A stretch of 64,000 nt of DNA from JANWVO01 sp037446555 (GTDB lineage Bacteria; Acidobacteriota; Terriglobia; Bryobacterales; Bryobacteraceae). Shown piece by piece: positions 8,710 to 17,265 of the stretch (position 1 is its first letter; each line of letters opens with the position of its first letter). The notes beneath the pieces are model-generated. The model had not been told where the DNA came from, made no database searches, and saw nothing but the letters and a program-made list of their open reading frames with translations. The stretch is taken from the NCBI GenBank assembly GCA_037446555.1, contig JBBIIK010000005.1, forward strand, positions 62,001 to 126,000. Reading direction: 5' to 3'. The translations under genes and the position numbers were made by a program.

Positions 8710-9489
8710 TCAGGCCGTCGGCTTGCGCAACTGCCTGGCGGGCAGAAGAGCGGCTACAACGCGGCTCTTCGACACGATGAACGGCATCGCCACCAGCTTC
8801 CAGTAAAGGCGGCCAAACTGGCGGGCGGTGCGAAACAGCGACCGCCACCGGAAGAACTGGCTGCGCCCATGCAGTCTCGGGTAGTGGCTCACAGCCACCT
8901 CCGCCACAGGGCACCCCGTCATCTCGATCTTCCGGACCAACTCCAGGCAGATGGTGCCGGACGTCGACTCCAGTTCCAGATTCGAGACCAGCGCCCGGCG
9001 GACGAGACGGAAATCACAATCAATGTCCCGGATCCGGATTCCGAACAGGAACCGTGCGACGCGGTTGTACATGTTCCCGATCAGAATCCGGTGCCAGGGA
9101 TCCCGCCGGAGACGTTTGTAACCGTTCACCAGTCCTGCCTCCGGACTCCAGCGTTCGAGCAACAGATGGATCTCGGCAGGATCGTATTGTCCGTCGCCGT
9201 CGGTGTAGAAAACCACATCCTTGGTCGCAGCCGCAAACCCGCTGCGGAGCGCGCCTCCATAGCCGAGATTCTTCTCGTGCGTCACCACCCGGAGGCGGGA
9301 TCCCAACTCATGCCGCATCTCCTCCAGCGCGGACGCAGTCTCGTCGCGGCTGCCGTCGTTGACGACGATGACCTCGAAGTCATCCGTCGCCTGCTCGAGC
9401 GCGGCAAACGCGCGCCGCAGCAAACCAGGCAGCGACGGAGCGTCGTTGTAGGCAGGGAAACAGGCGCTGATGCCCTCACCCACTTTCAT
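8710..9489 (-). CDS. Family 2 glycosyltransferase (dolichyl-phosphate-mannose synthase-like)
   Basis: The 259-residue protein has the GT-A fold signatures of glycosyltransferase family 2: an N-terminal ISACFPAYNDAPSLP strand, VVNDGSRDET, GYGGALRSGF, and the metal-binding acid cluster FYTDGDGQYDP. There is no C-terminal transmembrane pair, so it resembles soluble or peripheral polyprenyl-phosphate glycosyltransferases. The probable role is transfer of a sugar from a nucleotide donor to a lipid carrier at the inner membrane; donor and acceptor are not predictable. The start at 9489 encodes MKVGEGISACF. Confidence 0.88.
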   Translation of the reverse strand: MKVGEGISACFPAYNDAPSLPGLLRRAFAALEQATDDFEVIVVNDGSRDETASALEEMRHELGSRLRVVTHEKNLGYGGALRSGFAAATKDVVFYTDGDGQYDPAEIHLLLERWSPEAGLVNGYKRLRRDPWHRILIGNMYNRVARFLFGIRIRDIDCDFRLVRRALVSNLELESTSGTICLELVRKIEMTGCPVAEVAVSHYPRLHGRSQFFRWRSLFRTARQFGRLYWKLVAMPFIVSKSRVVAALLPARQLRKPTA

Positions 9490-9578
9490 AACCCGTTACG
9501 GTGCGTGCGGGCAGTGTATCACTGGAGGGCGTCAGGGCGCAAATCCCTGAATGAACTTTAACGGGAACCCGGTGGAGC

Positions 9579-10433
9579 TCAGGGCCCCGTGAGCTCCTGA
9601 TGGAACGTGATGACAGAGTCCGCTTGCGCACGCCGGAAGCCGGAGTTCACGACGTTCATGGTGATGTTGCGTTTGTAGCCGAACAGCACCCGCAGTCCGA
9701 ACTCCGTGCCGTACGTGGATGGAAACCACAGCCCTTCGTCCACTCTGGTGAATGTGACGCTGAAGCCAAGCTGGCGGATGCTGATGCCGAAAAGCACGCG
9801 GACGGCGGCAGGGACGTTGCGGGCGAGCCGGGTGACGACGAGCAACGGCTGGAACTCCCGCGGATCGACATAGACATCGCCTTCCCATGGCTTCGCGTCC
9901 CCGCCTTTCTGCTTTCGCGGCTGAAAGCGGAGAAGGAACGCCGGCGCGCCGCCTGTCGTCCGGCACCCCAGGAATGAGAACTGATAGCCCCGCTGCTCGC
10001 GTCCGGTGAGCGGGAACAACCCGGCGGCGATGCCGTCCCGCGACTCCCGGTTATTGACCAGATCTTCGGTCAAGTCGTCAATCAGCTCGCCGTCGAGGTC
10101 CAGATCCTTGTAAGTGAACCCCGGCTTGCCGTACGGAAGCAGGCGCCCCTTCGTCTCGTACCGCCCCTCAAAACTCTCGAGCTTCTTGTCCGTTCCTGAA
10201 GGCGTCGGAGTGACGCTGTAGTGTCTGCGCTCTTCCCGGGCCAGCTTCCCGTTGGTGCGCAGCATGCGCACAAGGGTCCGCTGCTCGTACACGATGGTGC
10301 GGCGGGCCTCGACAGCGCGCTCCTGGTTGGAGGCGAGGCGCGCAAGGATCTCCTCGAGCGGCGGCGCCTCCGGGCACTGCCCGGCAACGGCCCAACCCGG
10401 CAGATGCGACAAGACGACAGCAATCAGCCGCAC
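9579..10433 (-). CDS. Secreted protein of unknown function
   Basis: A 284-residue protein with a short N-terminal hydrophobic segment ending near VAGQC, so it is probably exported. The body is a run of alternating beta segments (RYETKGRLLPYG, GDVYVDPREFQPLLVVTRL, SVTFTRVDEGLWFPS, FGYKRNITMNVVNSGF) resembling the LolA/outer-membrane-sorting half-barrel fold seen in many acidobacterial secreted proteins. I do not recognise a specific family. The GTG start at 10433 is chosen because the signal-like segment begins there. It is the last gene of a minus-strand run that includes a CigR-like protein and two ABC permeases. Confidence 0.6.
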   Translation of the reverse strand: MRLIAVVLSHLPGWAVAGQCPEAPPLEEILARLASNQERAVEARRTIVYEQRTLVRMLRTNGKLAREERRHYSVTPTPSGTDKKLESFEGRYETKGRLLPYGKPGFTYKDLDLDGELIDDLTEDLVNNRESRDGIAAGLFPLTGREQRGYQFSFLGCRTTGGAPAFLLRFQPRKQKGGDAKPWEGDVYVDPREFQPLLVVTRLARNVPAAVRVLFGISIRQLGFSVTFTRVDEGLWFPSTYGTEFGLRVLFGYKRNITMNVVNSGFRRAQADSVITFHQELTGP

Positions 10434-10484
10434 AAAGACGTTACGGCCGGGCTGGCGAAAGGTTCCGCGATTCCTGCAGCCCGG

Positions 10485-10922
10485 TTACGGCACGAGATTG
10501 ACGACATCCACCACCAGATTCGTGGAGTCGTCCAGCATCAGCGCCAGCGTGCCGCAGATCATCCGCCGGTAGCCCGGCGGAGGAGGAGGGAACTGGCGCG
10601 CCAGCGCGGGAGGGAAGGGCTCGAGCTTCGCAGCCAGCCCGGGCGGCAGCCCCTTGCCCCGGGCGATCTGCTTCAGGACGCCGGGTGGGAACTCGCCCTT
10701 GCGAGCGATGCCGGGCGGGAGATTGCCGGAGCCGGGACGGTAGAAGTCGAGCAGGATGCGAATCTCCGCATCGCGGAACGAAGGATGCACGGCTGCCTGC
10801 TTGCCGGGCGCGCGGGCGCGTTCGTCTCTTCCCTTCCCCCTGGCGTTGCCCTTGCCCTGTCCAAAGGCGAGCGCCATGCACAGGCAAGCCATTAAAACGA
10901 GCCGCAGCATGGCGTTCAGCAT
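10485..10922 (-). CDS. Small secreted CigR/RcnB-like protein with LPPG repeats
   Basis: The protein is about 145 residues. After a signal peptide (LRLVLMACLCMALAFGQ) comes a basic linker and then repeated LPPG/FPPG units: NLPPGIARKG, EFPPGVLKQIARGK and GLPPGLAAKLEPFPP. It ends in a hydrophobic tail (LMLDDSTNLVVDVVNLV). This pattern is that of CigR/RcnB-type periplasmic proteins, whose PPGLAK-type repeats are diagnostic. Its biochemical role is unknown. ATG 10922 and ATG 10910 are both possible starts. It follows the second permease by 13 bp, suggesting co-transcription. Confidence 0.65.
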   Translation of the reverse strand: MLNAMLRLVLMACLCMALAFGQGKGNARGKGRDERARAPGKQAAVHPSFRDAEIRILLDFYRPGSGNLPPGIARKGEFPPGVLKQIARGKGLPPGLAAKLEPFPPALARQFPPPPPGYRRMICGTLALMLDDSTNLVVDVVNLVP

Positions 10923-10935
10923 ATCACCTGGAGCG

Positions 10936-12195
10936 TCACTCGTAGCGGAGGGCCTCGACGGGATCGAGCCGCGCGGCTTTCGTGGCGGGCCAAAGGCCGA
11001 AGAACAGCCCAACGCCGACGCTGACGGCCACGCCGAGGCCGGCGGCCCACAGGGGCACGCTCGTGGGCAGGCTGGGGAAGGCGATCTGCGCGGCTTCGGA
11101 AATCACCCAGCCGAGCATCATGCCGAGCAGCCCGCCGGCGAAGGTGAGCACCACAGCCTCGGTGAGAAACTGCACCACAATGTCGAACCGGCGCGCGCCG
11201 ATCGCCTTGCGCACGCCGATCTCGCGCGTGCGCTCGGTGACCGACACCAGCATGATGTTCATCACGCCGATCCCGCCCACAAGCAGGCCGATGGAGGACA
11301 GCACCACCATGACGAGCGCCGTAACGCTGGTCACCTGGCGGAACTGCTCCACCATCTGGTCGGCGGTGCTGAGGCCGAAGTTGTCCGGCTCGTTCCACTT
11401 CACGCGGCGCTGCTGGCGCAAGACGCCGCGCACCTCTTCGACCGCCTGGGCCAGCATGCCGGGCCGGGCAACGATGATCAGCATATGCTCCACTGCGCCC
11501 GGCTCCAGCTTGCGCATGGTGTGATAGGGCAGCAGCACGCGGTTGTCCTGCTGGCCGGGGAAGGAATTCGCCGGGCGCTTCATCACGCCGATGACCTCAT
11601 AGCTGTGGCCGTCGACCTGGACCTCCTTGCCGATGGCATTCAGGCCGGAAAACAGGCTTTTGTAGACGTCCTCGCCGATGACGGCCACCGGCACGCGGCG
11701 GAGATTTTCGAAGTCGGTGAAGAACCGGCCGGCCATCATCTCTGCCTGCCCGCCCTGCGCATACTTTTCGTCCGTGCCGCCGAGGTCGATCTGGAGCAGC
11801 TCGTTGTTCTTGTAGCGGACGCGGTGCATCACATTCCAGTTGGGGAAGAGGTAGGGGCTGACGACTTCCACCGACCGGCAGCGCTCCTGGATGGCCATGG
11901 CGTCCTCGAAGGTGAGCGGCTTGCGCTGGATCTCCTCGCGCGAGCGCCTGCCGAACTGGATACCCACGGGGAACTTGAAGGCGATGATCGTCTCCGTCCC
12001 CAGGCTGCGGATGACGCCCGTGACGGCGCCATCGAAGCCCGTCAGGATGCTGCCCACCCCGATGATGGTGCCCGTGCCGATGATCACGCCGAGGACAGTG
12101 AGGAAGCTGCGCAGCTTGTGCTCGCGGATAGTGGCCAGCGCCAGACGAACGCCGGCGAGGATCAGCATCAGGTTGTGCGAACGCGGCTGCATCAT
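10936..12195 (-). CDS. MacB/FtsX-like ABC transporter permease
   Basis: This 419-residue permease has one N-terminal membrane segment (FLTVLGVIIGTGTIIGVGSI), a large periplasmic MacB-type domain (about residues 60-280) and three C-terminal segments. It also has the conserved cytoplasmic motif MNIMLVSVTERTREIGVRKAIGAR and the family end AARLDPVEALRYE. Such proteins do not form a channel but transmit ATPase motion to the periplasm, for lipoprotein or small-molecule export. The start at 12195 overlaps the previous gene's stop (ATGA). A longer ORF upstream in the same frame is antisense-like and was rejected. No ATPase is encoded next to it. Confidence 0.85.
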   Translation of the reverse strand: MMQPRSHNLMLILAGVRLALATIREHKLRSFLTVLGVIIGTGTIIGVGSILTGFDGAVTGVIRSLGTETIIAFKFPVGIQFGRRSREEIQRKPLTFEDAMAIQERCRSVEVVSPYLFPNWNVMHRVRYKNNELLQIDLGGTDEKYAQGGQAEMMAGRFFTDFENLRRVPVAVIGEDVYKSLFSGLNAIGKEVQVDGHSYEVIGVMKRPANSFPGQQDNRVLLPYHTMRKLEPGAVEHMLIIVARPGMLAQAVEEVRGVLRQQRRVKWNEPDNFGLSTADQMVEQFRQVTSVTALVMVVLSSIGLLVGGIGVMNIMLVSVTERTREIGVRKAIGARRFDIVVQFLTEAVVLTFAGGLLGMMLGWVISEAAQIAFPSLPTSVPLWAAGLGVAVSVGVGLFFGLWPATKAARLDPVEALRYE

Positions 12196-13433
12196 TTCTC
12201 TGCCCTGAGCGCTTCGATCGGATCGAGACGGGCCGCCTGCCGCGCCGGATAGATGCCGAAGAACAGGCCCACCGCGGCCGACAGTCCCACTCCCAGCACC
12301 ACCGAATATAGCGGCAGGACCATTGGAATCGGCGTCAGGTTGCGCACAGCAACGGCCGCCGCCCAGGCGATGAGCACGCCGATCAGCCCTCCCGCGCCCG
12401 CCAGCACCGCGGACTCGATCAGGAACTGCCACAGGATGTCGCTGCGGCGCGCGCCGAGCGACTTGCGGATGCCGATCTCCTGCGTCCGCTCGGTCACCAC
12501 CGCGAGCATGATGTTCATGATCACGACGCCTCCGACCACCATGAAGACGCTCACCACGGCCATCGCCGTGGCGGCGATGGCGCCGGTGAGCCGGTCCCAG
12601 GCGCCCATGATCGAGTCCGAGGTGAAGATCATAAAATTGTCCTCGCGCTGCGGCGGCAAACGCCGGTAGGCGCGCAGAAGCACGCGGACCTCGTCCATCG
12701 CCTCCTGGAAGCGGGCGCGGTCGATGGCCAGGCAATTGAAGCTCAGCCAGCGGCGCGAGCCGTACTCCTTGAAGAATGTGTACAGCGGCACGGTGACGAA
12801 GTTGTCCTGCGACTGGCCGAAGACGCTCCCGATGCGCTTGGCCACGCCGATCACCTCGTAAGGCTTGCCGTTGATCTGTACGGTCTTGCCGATGGGGTCG
12901 ACGCCGGTGAAGAACTTGTCGCGCAGGTCGGCGCCGATGAAGGCCACCATGCGGCGGCCGCGGACGTCGCCCTCGCTGATGTACCGGCCCGACTCGGTCT
13001 GCACGCCCGAGATCAGGTTCAGGTTGGCGGTCGCCCCCAGGATGCGCACGTCCTCCATGCGCTCATTGCGGCAAGAGACGTCTGCGCGCGTGGAGCCGGA
13101 CATGCCGATCTCGCTCAGCAGCGTGGCCCGCTGGCGCAAAAACTCGTATTCGTCGGGTCGCAGCTCGGGATTCTTCCGCAGCAGCTCGAGGAACTTCTTG
13201 GGGTCCCAGTCGCCGATGAAGGCGAACCGCACCACGGTGAATCCGTTGGCGCCGAGATCGGCGATCTTCTCCGCCACATAGACGTCCATGCCGTGGATGA
13301 CGGCCATGACGGCGATCAGCGTCGTGGTGGAGAGGATGATGCCGAGCAGCGTGAGCGCGCTGCGCAGCTTGGCCGAACGCAGGCTTGCGGCGGCGATGCG
13401 GAAAGCCTCCTGGACCTGGACGAAATGGCTCAT
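12192..13433 (-). CDS. MacB/FtsX-like ABC transporter permease
   Basis: Paralogue of the following permease, 413 residues with the same plan. It has an N-terminal TM segment (LTLLGIILSTTTLIAVMAVI), a periplasmic MacB-like core, three C-terminal TMs around MNIMLAVVTERTQEIGIRKSLGAR, and the ending AARLDPIEALRAEK. The start at 13433 forms an ATGA overlap with the stop of the upstream hydrolase gene, indicating translational coupling. An unusual AAGG abuts the ATG directly. The two permeases could form a heterodimer with an ATPase encoded elsewhere, perhaps the LolD-like protein at 52.3 kb, but nothing here proves it. Confidence 0.85.
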   Translation of the reverse strand: MSHFVQVQEAFRIAAASLRSAKLRSALTLLGIILSTTTLIAVMAVIHGMDVYVAEKIADLGANGFTVVRFAFIGDWDPKKFLELLRKNPELRPDEYEFLRQRATLLSEIGMSGSTRADVSCRNERMEDVRILGATANLNLISGVQTESGRYISEGDVRGRRMVAFIGADLRDKFFTGVDPIGKTVQINGKPYEVIGVAKRIGSVFGQSQDNFVTVPLYTFFKEYGSRRWLSFNCLAIDRARFQEAMDEVRVLLRAYRRLPPQREDNFMIFTSDSIMGAWDRLTGAIAATAMAVVSVFMVVGGVVIMNIMLAVVTERTQEIGIRKSLGARRSDILWQFLIESAVLAGAGGLIGVLIAWAAAVAVRNLTPIPMVLPLYSVVLGVGLSAAVGLFFGIYPARQAARLDPIEALRAEK

Positions 13434-14422
13434 CCTTGAGTGGATACGCTGGCGGAGGCCGTTTTGTTCCGGAATGACCCGAGCCACGAGCAGATCGCCT
13501 CGTCCAGCCAGAAGCGCCGCGGCCCGCGGGCGAGGAACCCGAGATGCCCGCCATGGGGCAGGGCGAGGAGCCGCAAGTGCGGATTGGAGCGGATCTCCTC
13601 GCGCTGGTAAAGCTCGAACGGCACCATCGGGTCGTCCTGCGCGGTGATGAGCAGCGCGGGGATGCGAACCCTGCCTGCGAAACGCACAGCGGATTGCGTG
13701 GCGTAGTAGTTCGGGGCATCCCCGAAGCCGAAAAACGGCGCAGTGATGCGGTCATCGAAATCGAAGATCGTGCGGATGTCGGCCACCCCGCGGTCGGGGA
13801 ACTTTTCCGGATCCATGCGGTGGCGGCGCTGGTAGCGCCGGCGCAGGCTGCGCACGAATTTCTGGTGATAGATCCAGTTCGACGCCGCGTCAATGCGCCG
13901 CACGCAAGCGTACAGGTCGATTGGAGTGGACACGGCGCAAACGCCTTCGATCAGCGCCGCACCCTCGCCGCCGAGCTCGCCGGCGAGCTTCAGCGCGACG
14001 TTACCCCCTAGCGAGAAGCCGGCCAGAAAGCGCGGCCCGCGCCCCTGGTGCCGCCACTCGGCGAGAATCCAGCGGGCGTCATGCGTCAGGCCGGAATGGT
14101 ACAGCGTGGGCGAGTGCGGCTCGCTCAGCCCGCAGCCTCGCAAGTTCATGCGGTGCACAGCGAAACCCGCCTCCAGCAGCCGCTGGGCCAGCGAAATCAG
14201 ATATCCGCTGCGGCTGGAGCCCTCAAGGCCGTGCAGCAGAAGCACCTCGCCGCGCGGCTCGCCTTCGGGACGGTTCTCCTCCACCAGGATGCCGGTGTCC
14301 GGCGCCGTGCAGTAAAGCGTATGCCGTGTGGGGAAGCGGCCCTCATCGAGCGGCCGCGGCCAGAAGTTGCCGGCCAGCGTCGCCAGATGAGGGTTGCGGA
14401 AAAGCGGAACGAAGGGCTGCAA
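13430..14422 (-). CDS. YheT-family alpha/beta hydrolase
   Basis: The 330-residue protein belongs to the YheT/Eht1-type alpha/beta hydrolases. It opens with the family-typical PFVPLFRNPHLATLAGNFWPR and has the HGLEGSSRS oxyanion loop. The nucleophile serine is in AGFSLGGNVALK, with an acidic residue in LLITAQDDPMVP and the catalytic histidine in LPHGGHLGFLARG. These enzymes act on lipid-like or short-chain esters; the substrate is unknown. The start is TTG at 14422, since no ATG or GTG precedes the conserved N-terminus. It heads a coupled run with two MacB-type permeases. Confidence 0.85.
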   Translation of the reverse strand: MQPFVPLFRNPHLATLAGNFWPRPLDEGRFPTRHTLYCTAPDTGILVEENRPEGEPRGEVLLLHGLEGSSRSGYLISLAQRLLEAGFAVHRMNLRGCGLSEPHSPTLYHSGLTHDARWILAEWRHQGRGPRFLAGFSLGGNVALKLAGELGGEGAALIEGVCAVSTPIDLYACVRRIDAASNWIYHQKFVRSLRRRYQRRHRMDPEKFPDRGVADIRTIFDFDDRITAPFFGFGDAPNYYATQSAVRFAGRVRIPALLITAQDDPMVPFELYQREEIRSNPHLRLLALPHGGHLGFLARGPRRFWLDEAICSWLGSFRNKTASASVSTQG

Positions 14423-14444
14423 ACCCCGAGTGTAACAGGCGCGC

Positions 14445-15206
14445 TCAGTCGCCCTCGCCCTCGGCCGAGTGGGCGCCGGGCTCGGCGGCCTTGCGCGAAA
14501 GCTCCTCGGTGAGAATGATCGCTTCGGCCAGTTCTTTCATCGGGCGGCGCAGCCGGCGGCTCTCGTTGCGCAGCCGAAGGTATGCCTCCTCCTCGGTGAG
14601 ATGGAACTTGTACTGAAGAATCCCCTTGGCCCGCTCCACGAGCTTGCGCGTCTCCAACTGCCGGCGCATCTCTTCGGCCTCGGCAGCCAGGCGCGTGTTC
14701 TCCTCTTCCAGGCGCGCGCGCGCCAGCGCACCGCCCATCTGCTCGCCGATGAAGGTCAGCAGGGCGATCTCCTCCGGCGTGTGCTCGTGCCGCTCGCGGT
14801 GGTGCACGTTGATGGCGCCGATCACTTCTCCGCTCGAAACCAGCGGCACCGAGCAGAACGCTTCGTAGGTGTCTTCGACCAGGCCAGGGAGGCGGAGGAA
14901 ACGCTTGTCCTGGTACGCCTTCTCTGGTAACGCCACCACGCTCTTGTGCTCGATGGCCCAGCCGGTCAGGCCCTGCCCCGCCGACATCGCCAGGTTGCCA
15001 ATCTCTGATGCGTGCGGCACCTGCGACGCCCGCAGCACCACTTCGCCCGTTGCGGGCTCGATCAGGTAGACCAGGCAGGCGTCGCAGCCGGTGACCTGCA
15101 CCGTCATCCCGACGATCTCGCCGAGCATCTCGTCGACCGACCGGTTCGAACTGACAATGCTGCTGATGCGGTGCAGCAGGGAGACTTCGTTGGGCAATGA
15201 ATCCAT
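14445..15206 (-). CDS. GAF-ANTAR transcription antitermination regulator
   Basis: A 253-residue cytoplasmic regulator. Residues about 10-160 form a GAF sensor domain (GCDACLVYLIEPATGEVVLRAS, GQGLTGWAIEHKSVVALP, FCSVPLVSSGEVIGAINVHH). A coiled-coil linker (about 165-190) leads to an ANTAR RNA-binding domain (ERAKGILQYKFHLTEEEAY, ESRRLRRPMKELAEAII). ANTAR proteins bind two-hexaloop RNA hairpins to prevent termination; the target RNA is not evident here. A TACAAT -10 element at 15234-15229 lies just upstream of ATG 15206. That favours this start over a TTG at 15263, which would lie upstream of the likely transcription start. Confidence 0.85.
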   Translation of the reverse strand: MDSLPNEVSLLHRISSIVSSNRSVDEMLGEIVGMTVQVTGCDACLVYLIEPATGEVVLRASQVPHASEIGNLAMSAGQGLTGWAIEHKSVVALPEKAYQDKRFLRLPGLVEDTYEAFCSVPLVSSGEVIGAINVHHRERHEHTPEEIALLTFIGEQMGGALARARLEEENTRLAAEAEEMRRQLETRKLVERAKGILQYKFHLTEEEAYLRLRNESRRLRRPMKELAEAIILTEELSRKAAEPGAHSAEGEGD

Positions 15207-15228
15207 CAGAGGTATCGAGGCCACAGTA

Positions 15229-15234
15229 ATTGTA
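15229..15234 (-). promoter_or_regulatory. Candidate -10 element (TACAAT) for the GAF-ANTAR gene
   Basis: TACAAT on the minus strand sits about 23 bp upstream of the chosen start. No good -35 hexamer lies 17 bp further up, so the call is weak. Confidence 0.3.
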
Positions 15235-15275
15235 GGATAAAAACGGAGCGGAGAGGCGTCCAATTCAAAGTTTCT

Positions 15276-17180
15276 ATGCGGTTCATGCCGGAACCTTCCC
15301 TGCTTGCCGTTGCTTGGCAGGCGCTTGTTTTTGCAACGGTTGCACTGCTGGCCGGAGGCGCCTCGCCCTCATGGTACCGCTTTCAGGCAGGCCCGTGGGA
15401 GCTTCTCACCGATGCGGGCGAGCGTCGCGGCGAGGAGCTGTTGCGCCGGATCGTGGAATCCGATGCGGCGCTTGGCGCCGTGGCCCCGGAACTGGCCGCC
15501 GGACGGGCCGTGCCCGGCCGCCCGGTGTGCGTGATTCTGTTCCGCTCCGGGCGCGATTTCGCCCCGTTCCGCCGCGGCGAGAACAACCGCGGCCTCTACT
15601 TGCCGGGGATCGAGAAGGAGTGGGTCCTGCTGCCGGATTCGGGAGGCGAGACCGAACGGGCGGCGCGGCACGAACTCGTCCATCTGCGGCTGCGCCGGGC
15701 GGGCGTCCATCCGCCGGCATGGCTCGAGGAGGGTCTGGCCGATTACTATTCGACGCTCGAGTCCGGCGGCGGCCGCATCCTCCTTGGACGCGCCCCGGCG
15801 GCTCACGGCCAACTGCTCCGATACGAAGCGTGGATGGACTGGGCGCGGCTGGCCGATTTCAAGCCGGAGGCCCGGGGGCGGGAGACTGCCCTGTTCTACG
15901 CCCAAAGCTGGGCGCTGGCGCGCTGGATGATGCTCGAGGGGGGCGGCGCGGCGCGGGTGGCGTCCATGCTGGCGCTGATAGGCGCGGGGCGCAGCCAGCA
16001 GGCGGCCTTCGAGGAGACGTTCGGAATGACGCCGCAGGCGGCGCTGCAGCGGGCGAGGCAGTTGCTGGAGCGCGTTCCTCCGGATGCGTCGCAGGACCTG
16101 CGCGCCGCCGCGCCAGCCCCGGGCGTGAACATCGTGCGCCAAGCCCTGGCGCCGCCGCTGCCCGAGTTGCTGCGCGCCGAGGCGTTGCTCGACGCCGGGC
16201 AGGAGCGCGAGGCGGAACGGCTGGCGCGGGAGGCGGCGCAGCGTCATCCATCGAGCGCCGCCGCCGAGACCCTGCTGGGCGCGATGGCGTTGCGAAAGGC
16301 CCAGTACGAGGCCGCCCGGACGCACCTCGAACGCGCCATCGCGCTGGGAGGCGCGGGCGCGCGCACGCACTTCGAATACGCCATGCTGGTGCGCGACACG
16401 CGCGGGCCCGCGGCGCTCGTCGAGCAATCGCTGCGGCAGGCCGTGGCCGAGGATCCGCAGTTCTCTGAAGCCTGGCTGGTGCTGGGCAACTGGCTGCTCG
16501 GGCAGGGGCGCGCCCGCGACGCGGCGCCGTGCCTTGAGAAGGCGGCATCACTCGACCCGCAGCGCAGCACCGCCTGGGAAGCCCTGGGCCGTGCGCTGCT
16601 TGCCGCCGGCGAGAAGCAACGAGCGCGGGAGGCGGCAGAGCGCGCGCTGGCCGCGGCTGTCACCGGCGAGCAGGGCCAGATGGCGCGGGCGCTGATGCGC
16701 GACATCGAGACGCGCCCTGCGGAGCCTCCCAAGCCCGCCCCGGCAGTTCAAACGCCCGCGGGCTGGAAGCCGCGGGAGGGCGACTCGCGCGTCGAGGGGC
16801 GCCTCGTCAGGATCGGGTGCGACGATGCGAAGCTGCGCTTCCGCATCGAAGTCAAGCCGCGCACAACGAAGACGCAGGCCGTGACGGTGCTGCTCGAAAC
16901 CGACAAACCCAATCTGGTGATGCTGCGCGGCAAGACAGAAGGGCGGCGCGAGTTCATCTGCGGAGAGCAGAAGCCGGCCCCCGCAGTGGTGGCGGGCTAC
17001 ATCGCCGCACCCCCGCCGCCTGCGGCTGCATCCGCTTTGGAGCCCCCGCCAGCGGCAAAAAGTGCGTCTTCGAAGACCGGGAAGAAAGCTCCCGCGAAGA
17101 AGGCCGTGCGGCGCCCCGCCCCCGCCAAGCCGAAGCCCGAGCCTGTGGCCGGGGAGTTGGTCTGGCTCGAGTTCCGCTGA
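15276..17180 (+). CDS. Exported zinc-metallopeptidase-like protein with TPR repeats
   Basis: The 634-residue protein starts with a signal-like hydrophobic segment (residues 9-28). A peptidase-MA-like region follows: HELVHLRLRR near residue 131 gives an HExxH zinc motif, and PAWLEEGLADYYS about 20 residues later supplies the downstream acidic residue typical of gluzincins. Residues about 290-480 contain tetratricopeptide-like helices. The C-terminal part is a beta domain (SRVEGRLVRIGCDD) and a lysine/proline/alanine-rich tail. I infer a periplasmic protease or protease-derived scaffold; the substrate is unknown. It is divergent from the GAF-ANTAR regulator. Confidence 0.75.
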   Translation: MRFMPEPSLLAVAWQALVFATVALLAGGASPSWYRFQAGPWELLTDAGERRGEELLRRIVESDAALGAVAPELAAGRAVPGRPVCVILFRSGRDFAPFRRGENNRGLYLPGIEKEWVLLPDSGGETERAARHELVHLRLRRAGVHPPAWLEEGLADYYSTLESGGGRILLGRAPAAHGQLLRYEAWMDWARLADFKPEARGRETALFYAQSWALARWMMLEGGGAARVASMLALIGAGRSQQAAFEETFGMTPQAALQRARQLLERVPPDASQDLRAAAPAPGVNIVRQALAPPLPELLRAEALLDAGQEREAERLAREAAQRHPSSAAAETLLGAMALRKAQYEAARTHLERAIALGGAGARTHFEYAMLVRDTRGPAALVEQSLRQAVAEDPQFSEAWLVLGNWLLGQGRARDAAPCLEKAASLDPQRSTAWEALGRALLAAGEKQRAREAAERALAAAVTGEQGQMARALMRDIETRPAEPPKPAPAVQTPAGWKPREGDSRVEGRLVRIGCDDAKLRFRIEVKPRTTKTQAVTVLLETDKPNLVMLRGKTEGRREFICGEQKPAPAVVAGYIAAPPPPAAASALEPPPAAKSASSKTGKKAPAKKAVRRPAPAKPKPEPVAGELVWLEFR

Positions 17181-17265
17181 GCCGCGCGCCGCTGGCAGGC
17201 ACAAGCCCCCTCCCGGTTTCGCCAGCACCTTCGGTCTGCCCGCCTGAGCGGGACTGCCGCAGCCG

